The position numbers and the translations under genes were made by a program. The notes beneath the pieces are model-generated. The model had not been told where the DNA came from and did not search any database. It was given only the letters and a program-made list of their open reading frames with translations. This document shows positions 1 to 6,151 of a stretch of DNA of 12,214 nucleotides, piece by piece (within the stretch, counting starts at the first letter, position 1; each line of letters begins with the position of its first letter). The stretch comes from Methanobacteriota archaeon (lineage in GTDB: Archaea > Thermoplasmatota > Thermoplasmata > Methanomassiliicoccales > Methanomethylophilaceae): contig JAKQBQ010000125.1 of assembly GCA_029574055.1 (NCBI GenBank), positions 1-12,214 on the forward strand, in the 5' to 3' direction.

Positions 1-78
1 CCGAAACCCGAGCCTAAGCCGGAACCAAAGCCGCAGCCGAAACCCGAGCCTAAGCCGGAACCCAAGCCCGAGCCTAAG
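1..78 (+). repeat. 36-bp tandem repeat coding Pro-Lys-Pro-Glu units
   Basis: Positions 1-36 and 37-72 are two copies of a 36-bp unit (12 codons). The first 26 bases are identical and the last ten differ at three positions. The unit codes alternating proline and charged residues (P-K-P-E-P-K). The array probably extends beyond the left edge. A related Pro-Glu run sits at about 163-198. Such TonB-like proline/charge repeats form stiff extended linkers. Confidence 0.85.
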
Positions 79-534
79 AAAGAGGAAGAGGTGCCGAAGG
101 TCAAAGTAATGAGTTCCAGAGAGGCGGCCGCCGCAAGGGACGCCTACAAAAGGGAAGAGCCCAAGCCCGAGCCGGAACCGGAGCCGGAGCCGGAACCCGA
201 AGAGGAGTACGACGACTTCGAGCTCATGGAGGATACCCCGGACGCGCTGCTGAGAAGGGCCACTTGGAACAAGGGCCTCAGATGCAGAAGGGACTACGGA
301 GAACTGCAGATCCCGATAGCATACGTCAAGGCAAGGGTCGCTGTGTACGTGCACTCCGGGCCCGGCCAGGAGGACGCTGCGCGCGACGAGCAGCTCAGGG
401 CAGATGGGTGGACGGTGTTCCACTACCTTGAGTCGGACATCACCGACGGAAAGGATCAAGCGGAAGAGATCAACAAGGCCGTGAAGGAGAACCTTAGGGC
501 GGAACGCGCGGCAAAGAAGAAAAAGAAGAAGTGA
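1..534 (+). CDS. Pro-Lys/Glu repeat protein with degenerate Vsr/DUF559-like nuclease-fold domain (5' partial)
   Basis: The frame is open from the left edge, so the true start is outside; a GTG at 91 is in frame but lies inside the repeat protein and is probably not the start. The visible 177 residues begin with a Pro-Lys-Pro-Glu repeat, then a charged segment, a second Pro-Glu run, an acidic patch, and a C-terminal domain of about 95 residues. That domain reads like a Vsr / DUF559 restriction-endonuclease-like fold: TPDALLRRATWNKGLRCRR matches the N-terminal helix and strand, KARVAVYVHSG the core strand, and RDEQLRADGWTVFHYLESDI the conserved 'R-D-x-L-x-x-x-G-W-x-V' end. The acidic residues that bind metal in active members (Asp of the PD strand, Glu/Asp of the core strand) appear replaced by Ile/Pro and Tyr/His. 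The protein ends in six lysines. I infer a non-catalytic, perhaps nucleic-acid-binding protein; the fold assignment rests on reading by eye. Confidence 0.7.
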   Translation, partial: PKPEPKPEPKPQPKPEPKPEPKPEPKKEEEVPKVKVMSSREAAAARDAYKREEPKPEPEPEPEPEPEEEYDDFELMEDTPDALLRRATWNKGLRCRRDYGELQIPIAYVKARVAVYVHSGPGQEDAARDEQLRADGWTVFHYLESDITDGKDQAEEINKAVKENLRAERAAKKKKKK

Positions 535-562
535 TCCTTCCCAAAACCCCTTAAAAACCCTA

Positions 563-569
563 TTTTTTT
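563..569 (+). terminator. T-run, probable archaeal terminator
   Basis: Seven consecutive T lie 28 bases after the stop of the repeat/nuclease-fold gene, inside an AT-rich stretch and without a strong hairpin. Archaeal RNA polymerase commonly terminates at such U-tracts without a stem-loop. The next gene has its own TATA box just downstream, which fits a transcript boundary here. Confidence 0.45.
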
Positions 570-587
570 CAATATTTCTTGCACAGG

Positions 588-597
588 TTTTTAAACA
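588..597 (+). promoter_or_regulatory. TATA box for the membrane-protein gene
   Basis: A T5-A3 element lies with its centre about 35 bases before the ATG at 627. Archaeal transcription starts roughly 25 bases after the TATA centre, predicting a leader of only about 10 bases. It also argues against the upstream in-frame TTG (579) and ATG (603), which would lie before the transcript start. Confidence 0.5.
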
Positions 598-626
598 TCT
601 ACATGGTTAACATTCTGGGATGCACG

Positions 627-1421
627 ATGGATGAGAGCGTTTTACGCCAGTCTATGAAGAAAGTATTAGATGTAGACAACGAGGTCTACAGCACAAGAAT
701 GGCCTTTGTATTCGGTATAGGGTTATCCGCATTCCTGTGGTGGATACCCCTGCTGGGCCCGGCAGTGGCCGGCTATATCTGCGGAAGGAAGACAGGATCG
801 ATGATGAAAGGTCTCATGTGCTCGCTGCTGGCGGGGGTATTGCTGCTGATCATCGTGAAGCTCATGTCCGCGGCCGTTCTCGGCCATGGAGGGTATCCCG
901 GGATCCCGGCGGACATGGCGGCGGGATCGCTGTCGGGGGTAGTGGGATCAGCAGCCAATTATCTCCAGACGTATTTCGTGGCCGGAACCCAGTACTTGGA
1001 TTACACAGGGTTGGGAGTGATCATAGTGTTCGGCGCCGTCGGAGGGATAATGGCAAGGCAGTCGCGCAAGGAGACCGCATACCTGCTCAACCTGGGAGCC
1101 ACGGACGGCTCATTCAGGAAACCGTCCAGGTCCATGCAGCTCTATGTCGCGAACAAGGAACTTGGGTTCAAGACCTTCGACGACTGCATAGCGGCGCAGA
1201 GGATGACCACGAACGACAACGCAGACGTGAATACCAAGCAGAAGGATGCGAAAGCCGAAAGCACGAAGGTGCCGGAATCCAGGCCCGTCGCAACGACCGT
1301 CCACACGGTCACGACGACCGTGGCAGGCAGCAGCACCGCCGCGCCCCAGGAGAAGAAGCAGGCCCGCGGGAACCCATTCACCGACATACTGGAGAGGTCT
1401 GAACGCAAAAGATCGGGTTAA
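627..1421 (+). CDS. Membrane protein of unknown function with Thr-rich disordered tail
   Basis: A 264-residue protein if it starts at ATG 627, chosen because the TATA box at 588-597 leaves earlier in-frame starts (TTG 579, ATG 603) untranscribed. Residues about 25-75 hold two hydrophobic segments around a Gly-rich motif (GPAVAGYICGRKTG), and another hydrophobic Gly-rich segment lies near residues 125-145 (TGLGVIIVFGAVGGIMA). A Gly/Pro/Ala-rich loop separates them. The Pro-then-GYxxGRKxG pattern resembles small archaeal membrane families such as DUF5518, but I cannot confirm that. After about residue 150 the chain is soluble, with a conserved-looking block (MQLYVANKELGFKTFDDCIAA) and then about 65 residues of low-complexity Thr/Val/Ala/Lys sequence, probably disordered and cytoplasmic. 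It is a single-gene transcript between a T-run and the TFS promoter. No function can be assigned. Confidence 0.7.
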   Translation: MDESVLRQSMKKVLDVDNEVYSTRMAFVFGIGLSAFLWWIPLLGPAVAGYICGRKTGSMMKGLMCSLLAGVLLLIIVKLMSAAVLGHGGYPGIPADMAAGSLSGVVGSAANYLQTYFVAGTQYLDYTGLGVIIVFGAVGGIMARQSRKETAYLLNLGATDGSFRKPSRSMQLYVANKELGFKTFDDCIAAQRMTTNDNADVNTKQKDAKAESTKVPESRPVATTVHTVTTTVAGSSTAAPQEKKQARGNPFTDILERSERKRSG

Positions 1422-1440
1422 ACAAGCGCGGATACGCGCG

Positions 1441-1458
1441 TTAAAAATATTTTAATAT
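1441..1458 (+). promoter_or_regulatory. AT-rich TATA region driving the TFS-PCNA operon
   Basis: An 18-base all-A/T stretch holds overlapping TATA-like elements. Transcription starting about 25 bases downstream would begin near 1470-1480, just before the GAGGT ribosome-binding site at 1483-1487. It is the only clear promoter before the seven-gene run to 7167. A short GC hairpin lies directly upstream at 1426-1439. Confidence 0.55.
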
Positions 1459-1482
1459 TGTCAGCTGTTGTCGTAGTGGTAA

Positions 1483-1487
1483 GAGGT
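1483..1487 (+). promoter_or_regulatory. Shine-Dalgarno GAGGT selecting the TTG start of TFS
   Basis: GAGGT lies six bases before TTG 1494. That start gives a protein beginning at the first zinc-ribbon cysteine pair, as TFS proteins do. The longer frames (TTG 1458, GTG 1476) would start upstream of or inside this site and add unrelated hydrophobic residues. Confidence 0.6.
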
Positions 1488-1493
1488 AAAGAT

Positions 1494-1793
1494 TTGTTCT
1501 GTTCCACGTGCGGTTCGATGATGTTCCCGAAAGAGGGGGTGTACGTATGCAACTCCTGCGGCTGTGTAAAGGAAATGGGGGGAAAGGCGCAGGTATTCAC
1601 GACGGATTCGGAGGACAGGGAGACGACAGTGATAACGGAGAATGTCGCCACGCTTCCGAAGACGCATATAACATGCCCGGAATGCAGCAACAGCGAAGCG
1701 TACTTCGTGATAAGACAAACACGCTCGGCAGATGAGCCCGAGACGAGGATATACCGCTGCTGCAAATGCAACTACTCGTGGAGAGAATATTAA
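1494..1793 (+). CDS. tfs: Transcription elongation factor S (TFS, TFIIS/RPB9-like)
   Basis: A 99-residue protein with the two zinc ribbons of archaeal TFS. The N-terminal ribbon uses C3-x2-C6 and C19-x2-C22 around the family block SMMFPKEG; the C-terminal ribbon uses C61-x2-C64 and C89-x2-C92, ending in YSWREY. The Asp80-Glu81 pair in the loop RSADEPET is the acidic pair that TFIIS-like factors insert into the polymerase secondary channel to stimulate cleavage of backtracked RNA, so an active factor is expected. An extra cysteine (C90) sits beside the ligand C89. The TTG start at 1494 is preferred because a GAGGT site precedes it by six bases; upstream starts at 1458 and 1476 would add residues foreign to the family. 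It is first in the operon, with PCNA starting 26 bases after its stop. TFS next to PCNA is a familiar archaeal pairing. Confidence 0.93.
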   Translation: MFCSTCGSMMFPKEGVYVCNSCGCVKEMGGKAQVFTTDSEDRETTVITENVATLPKTHITCPECSNSEAYFVIRQTRSADEPETRIYRCCKCNYSWREY

Positions 1794-1819
1794 ACCTCAG
1801 GATGGATGATGGTGGGTAA

Positions 1820-2557
1820 ATGTTCAAAGCAGAAATAAAATCGGAAACCCTAAAGGGACTGGTCAACATCATCTCGACACTCATAGACGAGGTAAAATTC
1901 ACGATCACTCCGGAAGGAATGACCCTGAAAGCGGTAGATCCGGCGCATGTGGCCATGATCGAGCTTAAGGTGGGAGCAAAGGCTTTCGAATCATACTCGG
2001 CCAGCGAGACAGAGATCGGTTTGGATCTTGACAAGGTGAAGATGGTCTTGAAATTGGCGGGACAGGGCGACCTGATAGCCATGGAGCAGGACGAGAGCAA
2101 AGGAAGGTTCGTTTTCACGATAGGAAATATAACGAGATCGATGAGCATGGTGGACACTTCCAGCATGAGCGACCCGAAGGTCCCGCAGCTGTCGCTTTCC
2201 GCAAACGCAGTGATATTGGTGGACCAATTGCAGAAAGGCATACGCGCTGCAGAATCGATCTCGGATCACATAGCCCTCAGGGCAGACCCGGGGTTCTTCG
2301 AACTGTCATGCGAAGGCGATACGGACGATGCCAGCCTGAAGCTGAAAGGTTCGGACGTCGAAAGCCTGGAGGTGCCTTCCGCAGTGCACAGCCTGTTCCC
2401 TCTCGATTATTTCTCCAACCTGGTAAAGGCGATACCGGCAGGCACGAAAGTGAAGGTCGAGCTGGACAGCGATTTCCCGGTGAAATTGGTATTCGGGCTG
2501 GCCAACGGAGAGGCCAGCGTAGTATATTTCCTGGCACCCAGGATAGAGAGCGACTAA
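1820..2557 (+). CDS. pcn: DNA polymerase sliding clamp (PCNA)
   Basis: A 245-residue protein of normal archaeal PCNA length. It forms a homotrimeric ring that tethers DNA polymerases, ligase, FEN1 and other PIP-box proteins to DNA. Recognisable blocks are the N-terminal strand MFKAEIKSETLK, the block GMTLKAVDPAHVAMIEL (residues about 34-50), SYSASETEIGLDLDKV in domain 1, the interdomain connector near 110-125, and the C-terminal half with LEVPSAVHSLFPLDYFSNLVKAI, followed by the tail FLAPRIE. The chain is acidic overall with lysines on strands expected to face DNA. The ATG at 1820 has a GGTGG site a few bases before it. It sits between TFS (26-base gap) and the transketolase pair (10-base gap), so it is likely on one transcript with them. 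No truncation or odd feature is seen. Confidence 0.97.
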   Translation: MFKAEIKSETLKGLVNIISTLIDEVKFTITPEGMTLKAVDPAHVAMIELKVGAKAFESYSASETEIGLDLDKVKMVLKLAGQGDLIAMEQDESKGRFVFTIGNITRSMSMVDTSSMSDPKVPQLSLSANAVILVDQLQKGIRAAESISDHIALRADPGFFELSCEGDTDDASLKLKGSDVESLEVPSAVHSLFPLDYFSNLVKAIPAGTKVKVELDSDFPVKLVFGLANGEASVVYFLAPRIESD

Positions 2558-2567
2558 GAGGTTCTCA

Positions 2568-3398
2568 GTGGTTGCCATGGAGTACACGATACAAGAGCTG
2601 GAAAAGAAGGCAAATGCACTAAGACTTGATGTCATAGAGGCAACCACAGCCGCCGGATCCGGCCATCCCGGAGGCTCGCTGTCGTCCGCCGACCTATTGG
2701 CTGCGCTGTATTTCAAAGTAATGAGGCATGATCCCGAGGATCCCGAACGGGAGGACCGCGACAGGTTCATCCTTTCAAAGGGGCACGCCGCGCCGATATT
2801 GTACTCCGCATTGGCGGAATCGGGGTATTTCCCCAAAGAAGAACTGGCAACCTTAAGGAAGATGGGTTCGCGTCTGCAGGGGCACCCCGTAAAGGGGAAA
2901 GTGCCGGGGATCGAGATGTCCACCGGATCCCTGGGGCAGGGCCTGAGCATGGCCTGCGGCATGGCGCTTGCGGGAAAGCTTGACAAAAAAGATCACAAGA
3001 TATACTGCCTGCTGGGAGACGGAGAGCTGCAGAGCGGGCAGAACTGGGAGGCGGCGATGCTCGCCCGCCATTATCATCTCAACAATTTGATAGCGTTCGT
3101 GGACCGCAACCGCCTGCAGATAACCGGCTGCACCGAGGATGCCATGTCCCTCGACCCCCTGCCTGAAAAATGGAGGGCGTTCGGCTGGAACGTCATCATC
3201 ATCAACGGGCACAGCATGATCCAGATAGTGGAGGCCTGTGCCAAGGCGAAGGAAGCTGAGACCAACCCTACGGTGATCATAATGAACACTGTGAAGGGCA
3301 AAGGCGTCTCTTTCATGGAGAACAACTGCGACTTCCACGGGAAGGCATGCAAGGCCGGAGAGAAGGATCAAGCCGTAACGGAGCTGTGCAGGATATGA
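2568..3398 (+). CDS. tktA1: Transketolase, N-terminal (TPP-binding) subunit
   Basis: A 276-residue subunit carrying the first half of transketolase, as usual for split archaeal and some bacterial enzymes. With the C-terminal subunit it moves two-carbon ketol units between sugar phosphates in the non-oxidative pentose-phosphate pathway. Visible motifs: GHPGG at 32-36, KGHA at 71-74, a GHP at 105-107, STGSLGQGLS at 118-127, and the thiamine-diphosphate motif beginning GDGE at 150 and closing with Asn181 in DRN. The GTG start at 2568 is chosen because GAGGT at 2558-2562 precedes it by five bases; the ATG at 2577 would have a 14-base spacer. It starts 10 bases after PCNA and its TGA overlaps the ATG of the next subunit, indicating translational coupling for a 1:1 complex. 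The symbol is tentative. Confidence 0.95.
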   Translation: MVAMEYTIQELEKKANALRLDVIEATTAAGSGHPGGSLSSADLLAALYFKVMRHDPEDPEREDRDRFILSKGHAAPILYSALAESGYFPKEELATLRKMGSRLQGHPVKGKVPGIEMSTGSLGQGLSMACGMALAGKLDKKDHKIYCLLGDGELQSGQNWEAAMLARHYHLNNLIAFVDRNRLQITGCTEDAMSLDPLPEKWRAFGWNVIIINGHSMIQIVEACAKAKEAETNPTVIIMNTVKGKGVSFMENNCDFHGKACKAGEKDQAVTELCRI

Positions 3399-4351
3399 CC
3401 GGAAAGAAACTTGCTCAGAGGAACTATTATGGAAAAGCGCTCGCAGACCTTGCGGCGAAAGACCCCAACGTCGTTGTGATGGATGCTGACCTCGCCGATT
3501 CCACGAAAACAACCGAATTCAAAAAGATCGCACCGGAGAGGTTCATCGAGGTAGGGATAGCGGAGCAGAACATGATCGGCGTGGCGTCCGGGCTCGCAGC
3601 GTCCGGGAAGATAGTATTCGCATCCACTTTTGCGGTGTTTGCAACCGGCAGATGCTGGGAGCAGATAAGGCTGGCCGTCGCGTACCCGAAGCTCAACGTG
3701 AAGATCGTAGCCACCCACTGCGGGATAAGCGTCGGGGAGGACGGAGCATCGCATCAGGCGCTGGAGGACATAGCCTTGATGAGGGCGCTGCCAAATATGA
3801 CGGTCATATCCCCAGCGGACGCGTATGAAGCGTATGCGGCCACCATTGCAATTGCGGAATTCGACGGCCCGGTCTATATGAGGATGGGCCGCTCGGAGTT
3901 CCCCACGATAACCAAAGAGGATGCGGAATTCAAGATTGGCAGGGCATCGATCCTCAAAGAAGGGGATGACGCGACCCTCATCGGGACAGGGCAGATGGTG
4001 GCGCTCTGCAAGGAAGCGGCGGATGCGCTTTTGGAGGAAGGCATCGATGTGGAGGTGGTGAACATGTCCACGATAAAGCCGCTGGACAGAGAGACTCTAA
4101 AAGCATCCATCCGGAAGACAGGCTGCGCTGTCACTGCGGAGGAGCACAGCATCATCGGAGGGCTGGGAGCGGCTGTGGCAGAGTTCCTCTCTCAGGAGAT
4201 GCCGGCGCCGCTCGAGATGATCGGCACCAAAGACACATTCGGAGAATCGGGAGCGCCCGATAAGCTCTTTGAGAAATACGGGCTCACCTCGAACGACATC
4301 GCGGATGCGGTAAAGAGGTCCCTGGACAGGAAGAAGGAGATGAAAGGATGA
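3395..4351 (+). CDS. tktA2: Transketolase, C-terminal (pyrimidine-binding) subunit
   Basis: A 318-residue second half of transketolase. GIAEQNM at residues 54-60 includes the glutamate that activates the thiamine ring (Glu57). [15 protein letters not shown] at 114-128 is the substrate-side loop with a conserved histidine, and a C-terminal transketolase domain follows, starting near residue 175. The ATG at 3395 overlaps the stop of the N-terminal subunit as ATGA; an open frame further upstream (from 3347) is discarded because its extra residues are not family-like. The next gene again begins inside its stop as ATGA, with GGAG eight bases before. The equal gene order and tight coupling suggest a heterotetramer. 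1-deoxyxylulose-phosphate synthase is a related alternative but would not be split this way, and archaea use the mevalonate route. Confidence 0.94.
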   Translation: MTGKKLAQRNYYGKALADLAAKDPNVVVMDADLADSTKTTEFKKIAPERFIEVGIAEQNMIGVASGLAASGKIVFASTFAVFATGRCWEQIRLAVAYPKLNVKIVATHCGISVGEDGASHQALEDIALMRALPNMTVISPADAYEAYAATIAIAEFDGPVYMRMGRSEFPTITKEDAEFKIGRASILKEGDDATLIGTGQMVALCKEAADALLEEGIDVEVVNMSTIKPLDRETLKASIRKTGCAVTAEEHSIIGGLGAAVAEFLSQEMPAPLEMIGTKDTFGESGAPDKLFEKYGLTSNDIADAVKRSLDRKKEMKG

Positions 4352-4995
4352 AGATATTCATTGACACGGCAAACCTTGACATGATAAAGGAGATAAACAG
4401 CTGGGGGATCCTCGACGGGGTCACAACGAACCCGAGCCTCATCGCCAAAGAAGGCACGGACACCAGGACAAGGGTCAAAGAGATAGCTAAGATCGTGGAT
4501 GTCCCCATATCCGCGGAGGCCATGTCCCTCGATTCGGAGGGAATGATAAAAGAGGGCCGCGAGCTCGCATCGATCCATGAGAACATAAACGTCAAGCTGC
4601 CGATGTGCGTAGAGGCCCTGAAAGCAACGAAGGTCCTTTCCGGCGAAGGCATAGACGTGAACATGACCCTCATCTTCTCTGCACAACAAGCACTGCTGGC
4701 GGCAAAGGCGGGGGCGAGGTACGTTTCTCCCTTCGTAGGGCGCCTTGACGACATCGGGCAGCAAGGCATGGAGGTCTTGGGGCAGGTCGTCGGCGTGTTC
4801 TTCAATTACGGGTTCGGCACGGAAGTGATCGCGGCGAGCATCAGGAATCCGATCCACGTTCTGGATGCGGCGGCCATGGGATGCGATATAGCCACAATAC
4901 CGTACAACATACTGCTTCAGATGGTGTCCCACCCTAAAACGGACGAGGGGATACAGAACTTCATCAAGGACTATGAGAAGTCCAAGAAAAAGTGA
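4348..4995 (+). CDS. tal: Transaldolase (small, MipB/TalC-type scaffold)
   Basis: A 215-residue protein of the short transaldolase/fructose-6-phosphate aldolase family, starting with the family block [12 protein letters not shown] and containing [13 protein letters not shown]. Lys83 in NVKLPM is the Schiff-base lysine. Two positions separate transaldolase from fructose-6-phosphate aldolase: the latter has Gln59 and Tyr131 (E. coli FsaA numbering), while here the aligned residues are Glu57 (SAEAM) and Phe129 (SPFVGR), the transaldolase pair. I therefore call three-carbon dihydroxyacetone transfer between sugar phosphates, partnering with the transketolase encoded just upstream. The ATGA overlap with the transketolase C subunit and the GGAG site at 4336-4339 fix the start. 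The protein ends in a lysine-rich tail. Confidence 0.93.
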   Translation: MKIFIDTANLDMIKEINSWGILDGVTTNPSLIAKEGTDTRTRVKEIAKIVDVPISAEAMSLDSEGMIKEGRELASIHENINVKLPMCVEALKATKVLSGEGIDVNMTLIFSAQQALLAAKAGARYVSPFVGRLDDIGQQGMEVLGQVVGVFFNYGFGTEVIAASIRNPIHVLDAAAMGCDIATIPYNILLQMVSHPKTDEGIQNFIKDYEKSKKK

Positions 4996-4999
4996 TAGC

Positions 5000-6151
5000 A
5001 TGCATGATGCTGTGGTGGTGGGCGGAGGTCCTGCCGGAACCATCACAGCCGGCCTTTTGGCTGCGGACCACGATGTGGTAGTTTTAGAAGAGCATGCAAC
5101 CTCCGGCGTTCCCATGCAATGCGCGGGGCTGGTCACCTCGGACGTGATAGAGATGTGCGGGGTACGCCCGGATATCCTGAATGAGATAAGGGGGGCAGAT
5201 GTGATATTCCCCAACGGAGGGAGGTTCGAGGTAAGAGGCAGCGGGGTCAAGGCATTGCTGATCGACCGGACCGACCTGGACAGGAAGCTCGCGGCCGCCG
5301 CGATGGACAAAGGGGCAGAGATAAGGTACGGGACGAAGTACATAGGCCACAAGATATCCGGCGGCGGGGTATCCTCATCTACAAACGCAGGGGAGCTGAG
5401 GTCGAGACTGATAATAGGGGCGGACGGATGCAGCTCGAAAACGGCATTGTCCCTGGGGAGCAACATCCCGAAAGAGTACATATACGGTATCGAGGCGGAC
5501 GCAAAGCGCAGGCCGGAGCACGATGACGTGATGGTCCTAAGGCTGGGGGCGGAGTTCGCGCCCGGATTCTTCAGCTGGGAGATCCCCTTCGGGGATATGG
5601 TGAGAGTGGGGCTGTGCATAAGCCCCGGGAGAGGTGCAGCACCCATTGATCATCTGAAAAAACTGCTTGCGGCATCCGGTATAGATATGGAGGATGTGGT
5701 CTCGAAGTACGCGGGAAAAATACCCCTTGGCGGAAGACCCAGATCATATGGCGACCGCACCCTTTTGATAGGGGATGCGGCAGGGCAGGTCAAGCCGGTC
5801 TCCGGCGGAGGGCTGTTCCCCATATGCAAAGCGGCGCCCATCCTGGCGGAGACGGCAAAGAAAAGCCTTTTGGAAGACGCATTATCCGCGGAACGCCTTC
5901 GGGATTACGAAAAGGGCTGGAAGAAAGAGATAGGCAGGGAACTGTCCAGAGGATACAAGATAAGGAAGATGTTCACCAACCTGTCCGACGGCGACCTCAA
6001 CAAAATATTCGAGATAATAGACAGGGACGATATGCGGTCGATACTGAATGAGATCGATATCGACAACCCGAGCGGCGCGGCGCTGCCGATGCTGAAGAAC
6101 ATGCAGGTCGGGCTGAGGTTCCTTCCGATAATGATGCGGGCGATGATATGA
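5000..6151 (+). CDS. Geranylgeranyl reductase family FAD-dependent oxidoreductase
   Basis: A 383-residue flavoprotein. The Rossmann motif GGGPAG is at residues 8-13, immediately after the first strand, which supports ATG 5000 over the earlier in-frame ATG 4973 that would overlap transaldolase by 23 bases. The family block around Cys41 (SGVPMQCAGLV), GADG at 140-143, a SWEIPFG segment at 192-198 and the FAD ribityl-binding GDAAG at 258-262 followed by VKPVSGGG all fit archaeal geranylgeranyl reductases. Such enzymes hydrogenate the double bonds of archaeol precursors or of quinone side chains; the exact substrate cannot be told from sequence. The C-terminal 100 residues are helical and charged. 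It starts four bases after transaldolase and its stop overlaps the Taw2 start as ATGA. Archaea often carry several paralogues, so this need not be the main lipid enzyme. Confidence 0.85.
   Translation: MHDAVVVGGGPAGTITAGLLAADHDVVVLEEHATSGVPMQCAGLVTSDVIEMCGVRPDILNEIRGADVIFPNGGRFEVRGSGVKALLIDRTDLDRKLAAAAMDKGAEIRYGTKYIGHKISGGGVSSSTNAGELRSRLIIGADGCSSKTALSLGSNIPKEYIYGIEADAKRRPEHDDVMVLRLGAEFAPGFFSWEIPFGDMVRVGLCISPGRGAAPIDHLKKLLAASGIDMEDVVSKYAGKIPLGGRPRSYGDRTLLIGDAAGQVKPVSGGGLFPICKAAPILAETAKKSLLEDALSAERLRDYEKGWKKEIGRELSRGYKIRKMFTNLSDGDLNKIFEIIDRDDMRSILNEIDIDNPSGAALPMLKNMQVGLRFLPIMMRAMI

Noticed and set aside
1..78. CRISPR-like or intergenic repeat array
   Set aside because: The repeats are contiguous, in frame, multiples of three bases and code Pro-Lys/Glu units with no spacers.
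737..1402. A 221-codon plus-strand frame overlapping the membrane-protein gene
   Set aside because: It is out of frame with a gene that has a promoter-matched start and clear membrane segments, and its Arg/Gly/His-rich product looks like a GC-driven shadow.
4348..4995. Fructose-6-phosphate aldolase
   Set aside because: Glu57 and Phe129 replace the Gln and Tyr typical of that enzyme, and transketolase is its operon neighbour.
4192..5646. A 484-codon open frame on the minus strand across transketolase C, transaldolase and the flavoprotein
   Set aside because: It lies opposite three confidently identified genes, its product is low in family-like motifs, and it arises from codon bias of the plus-strand genes.
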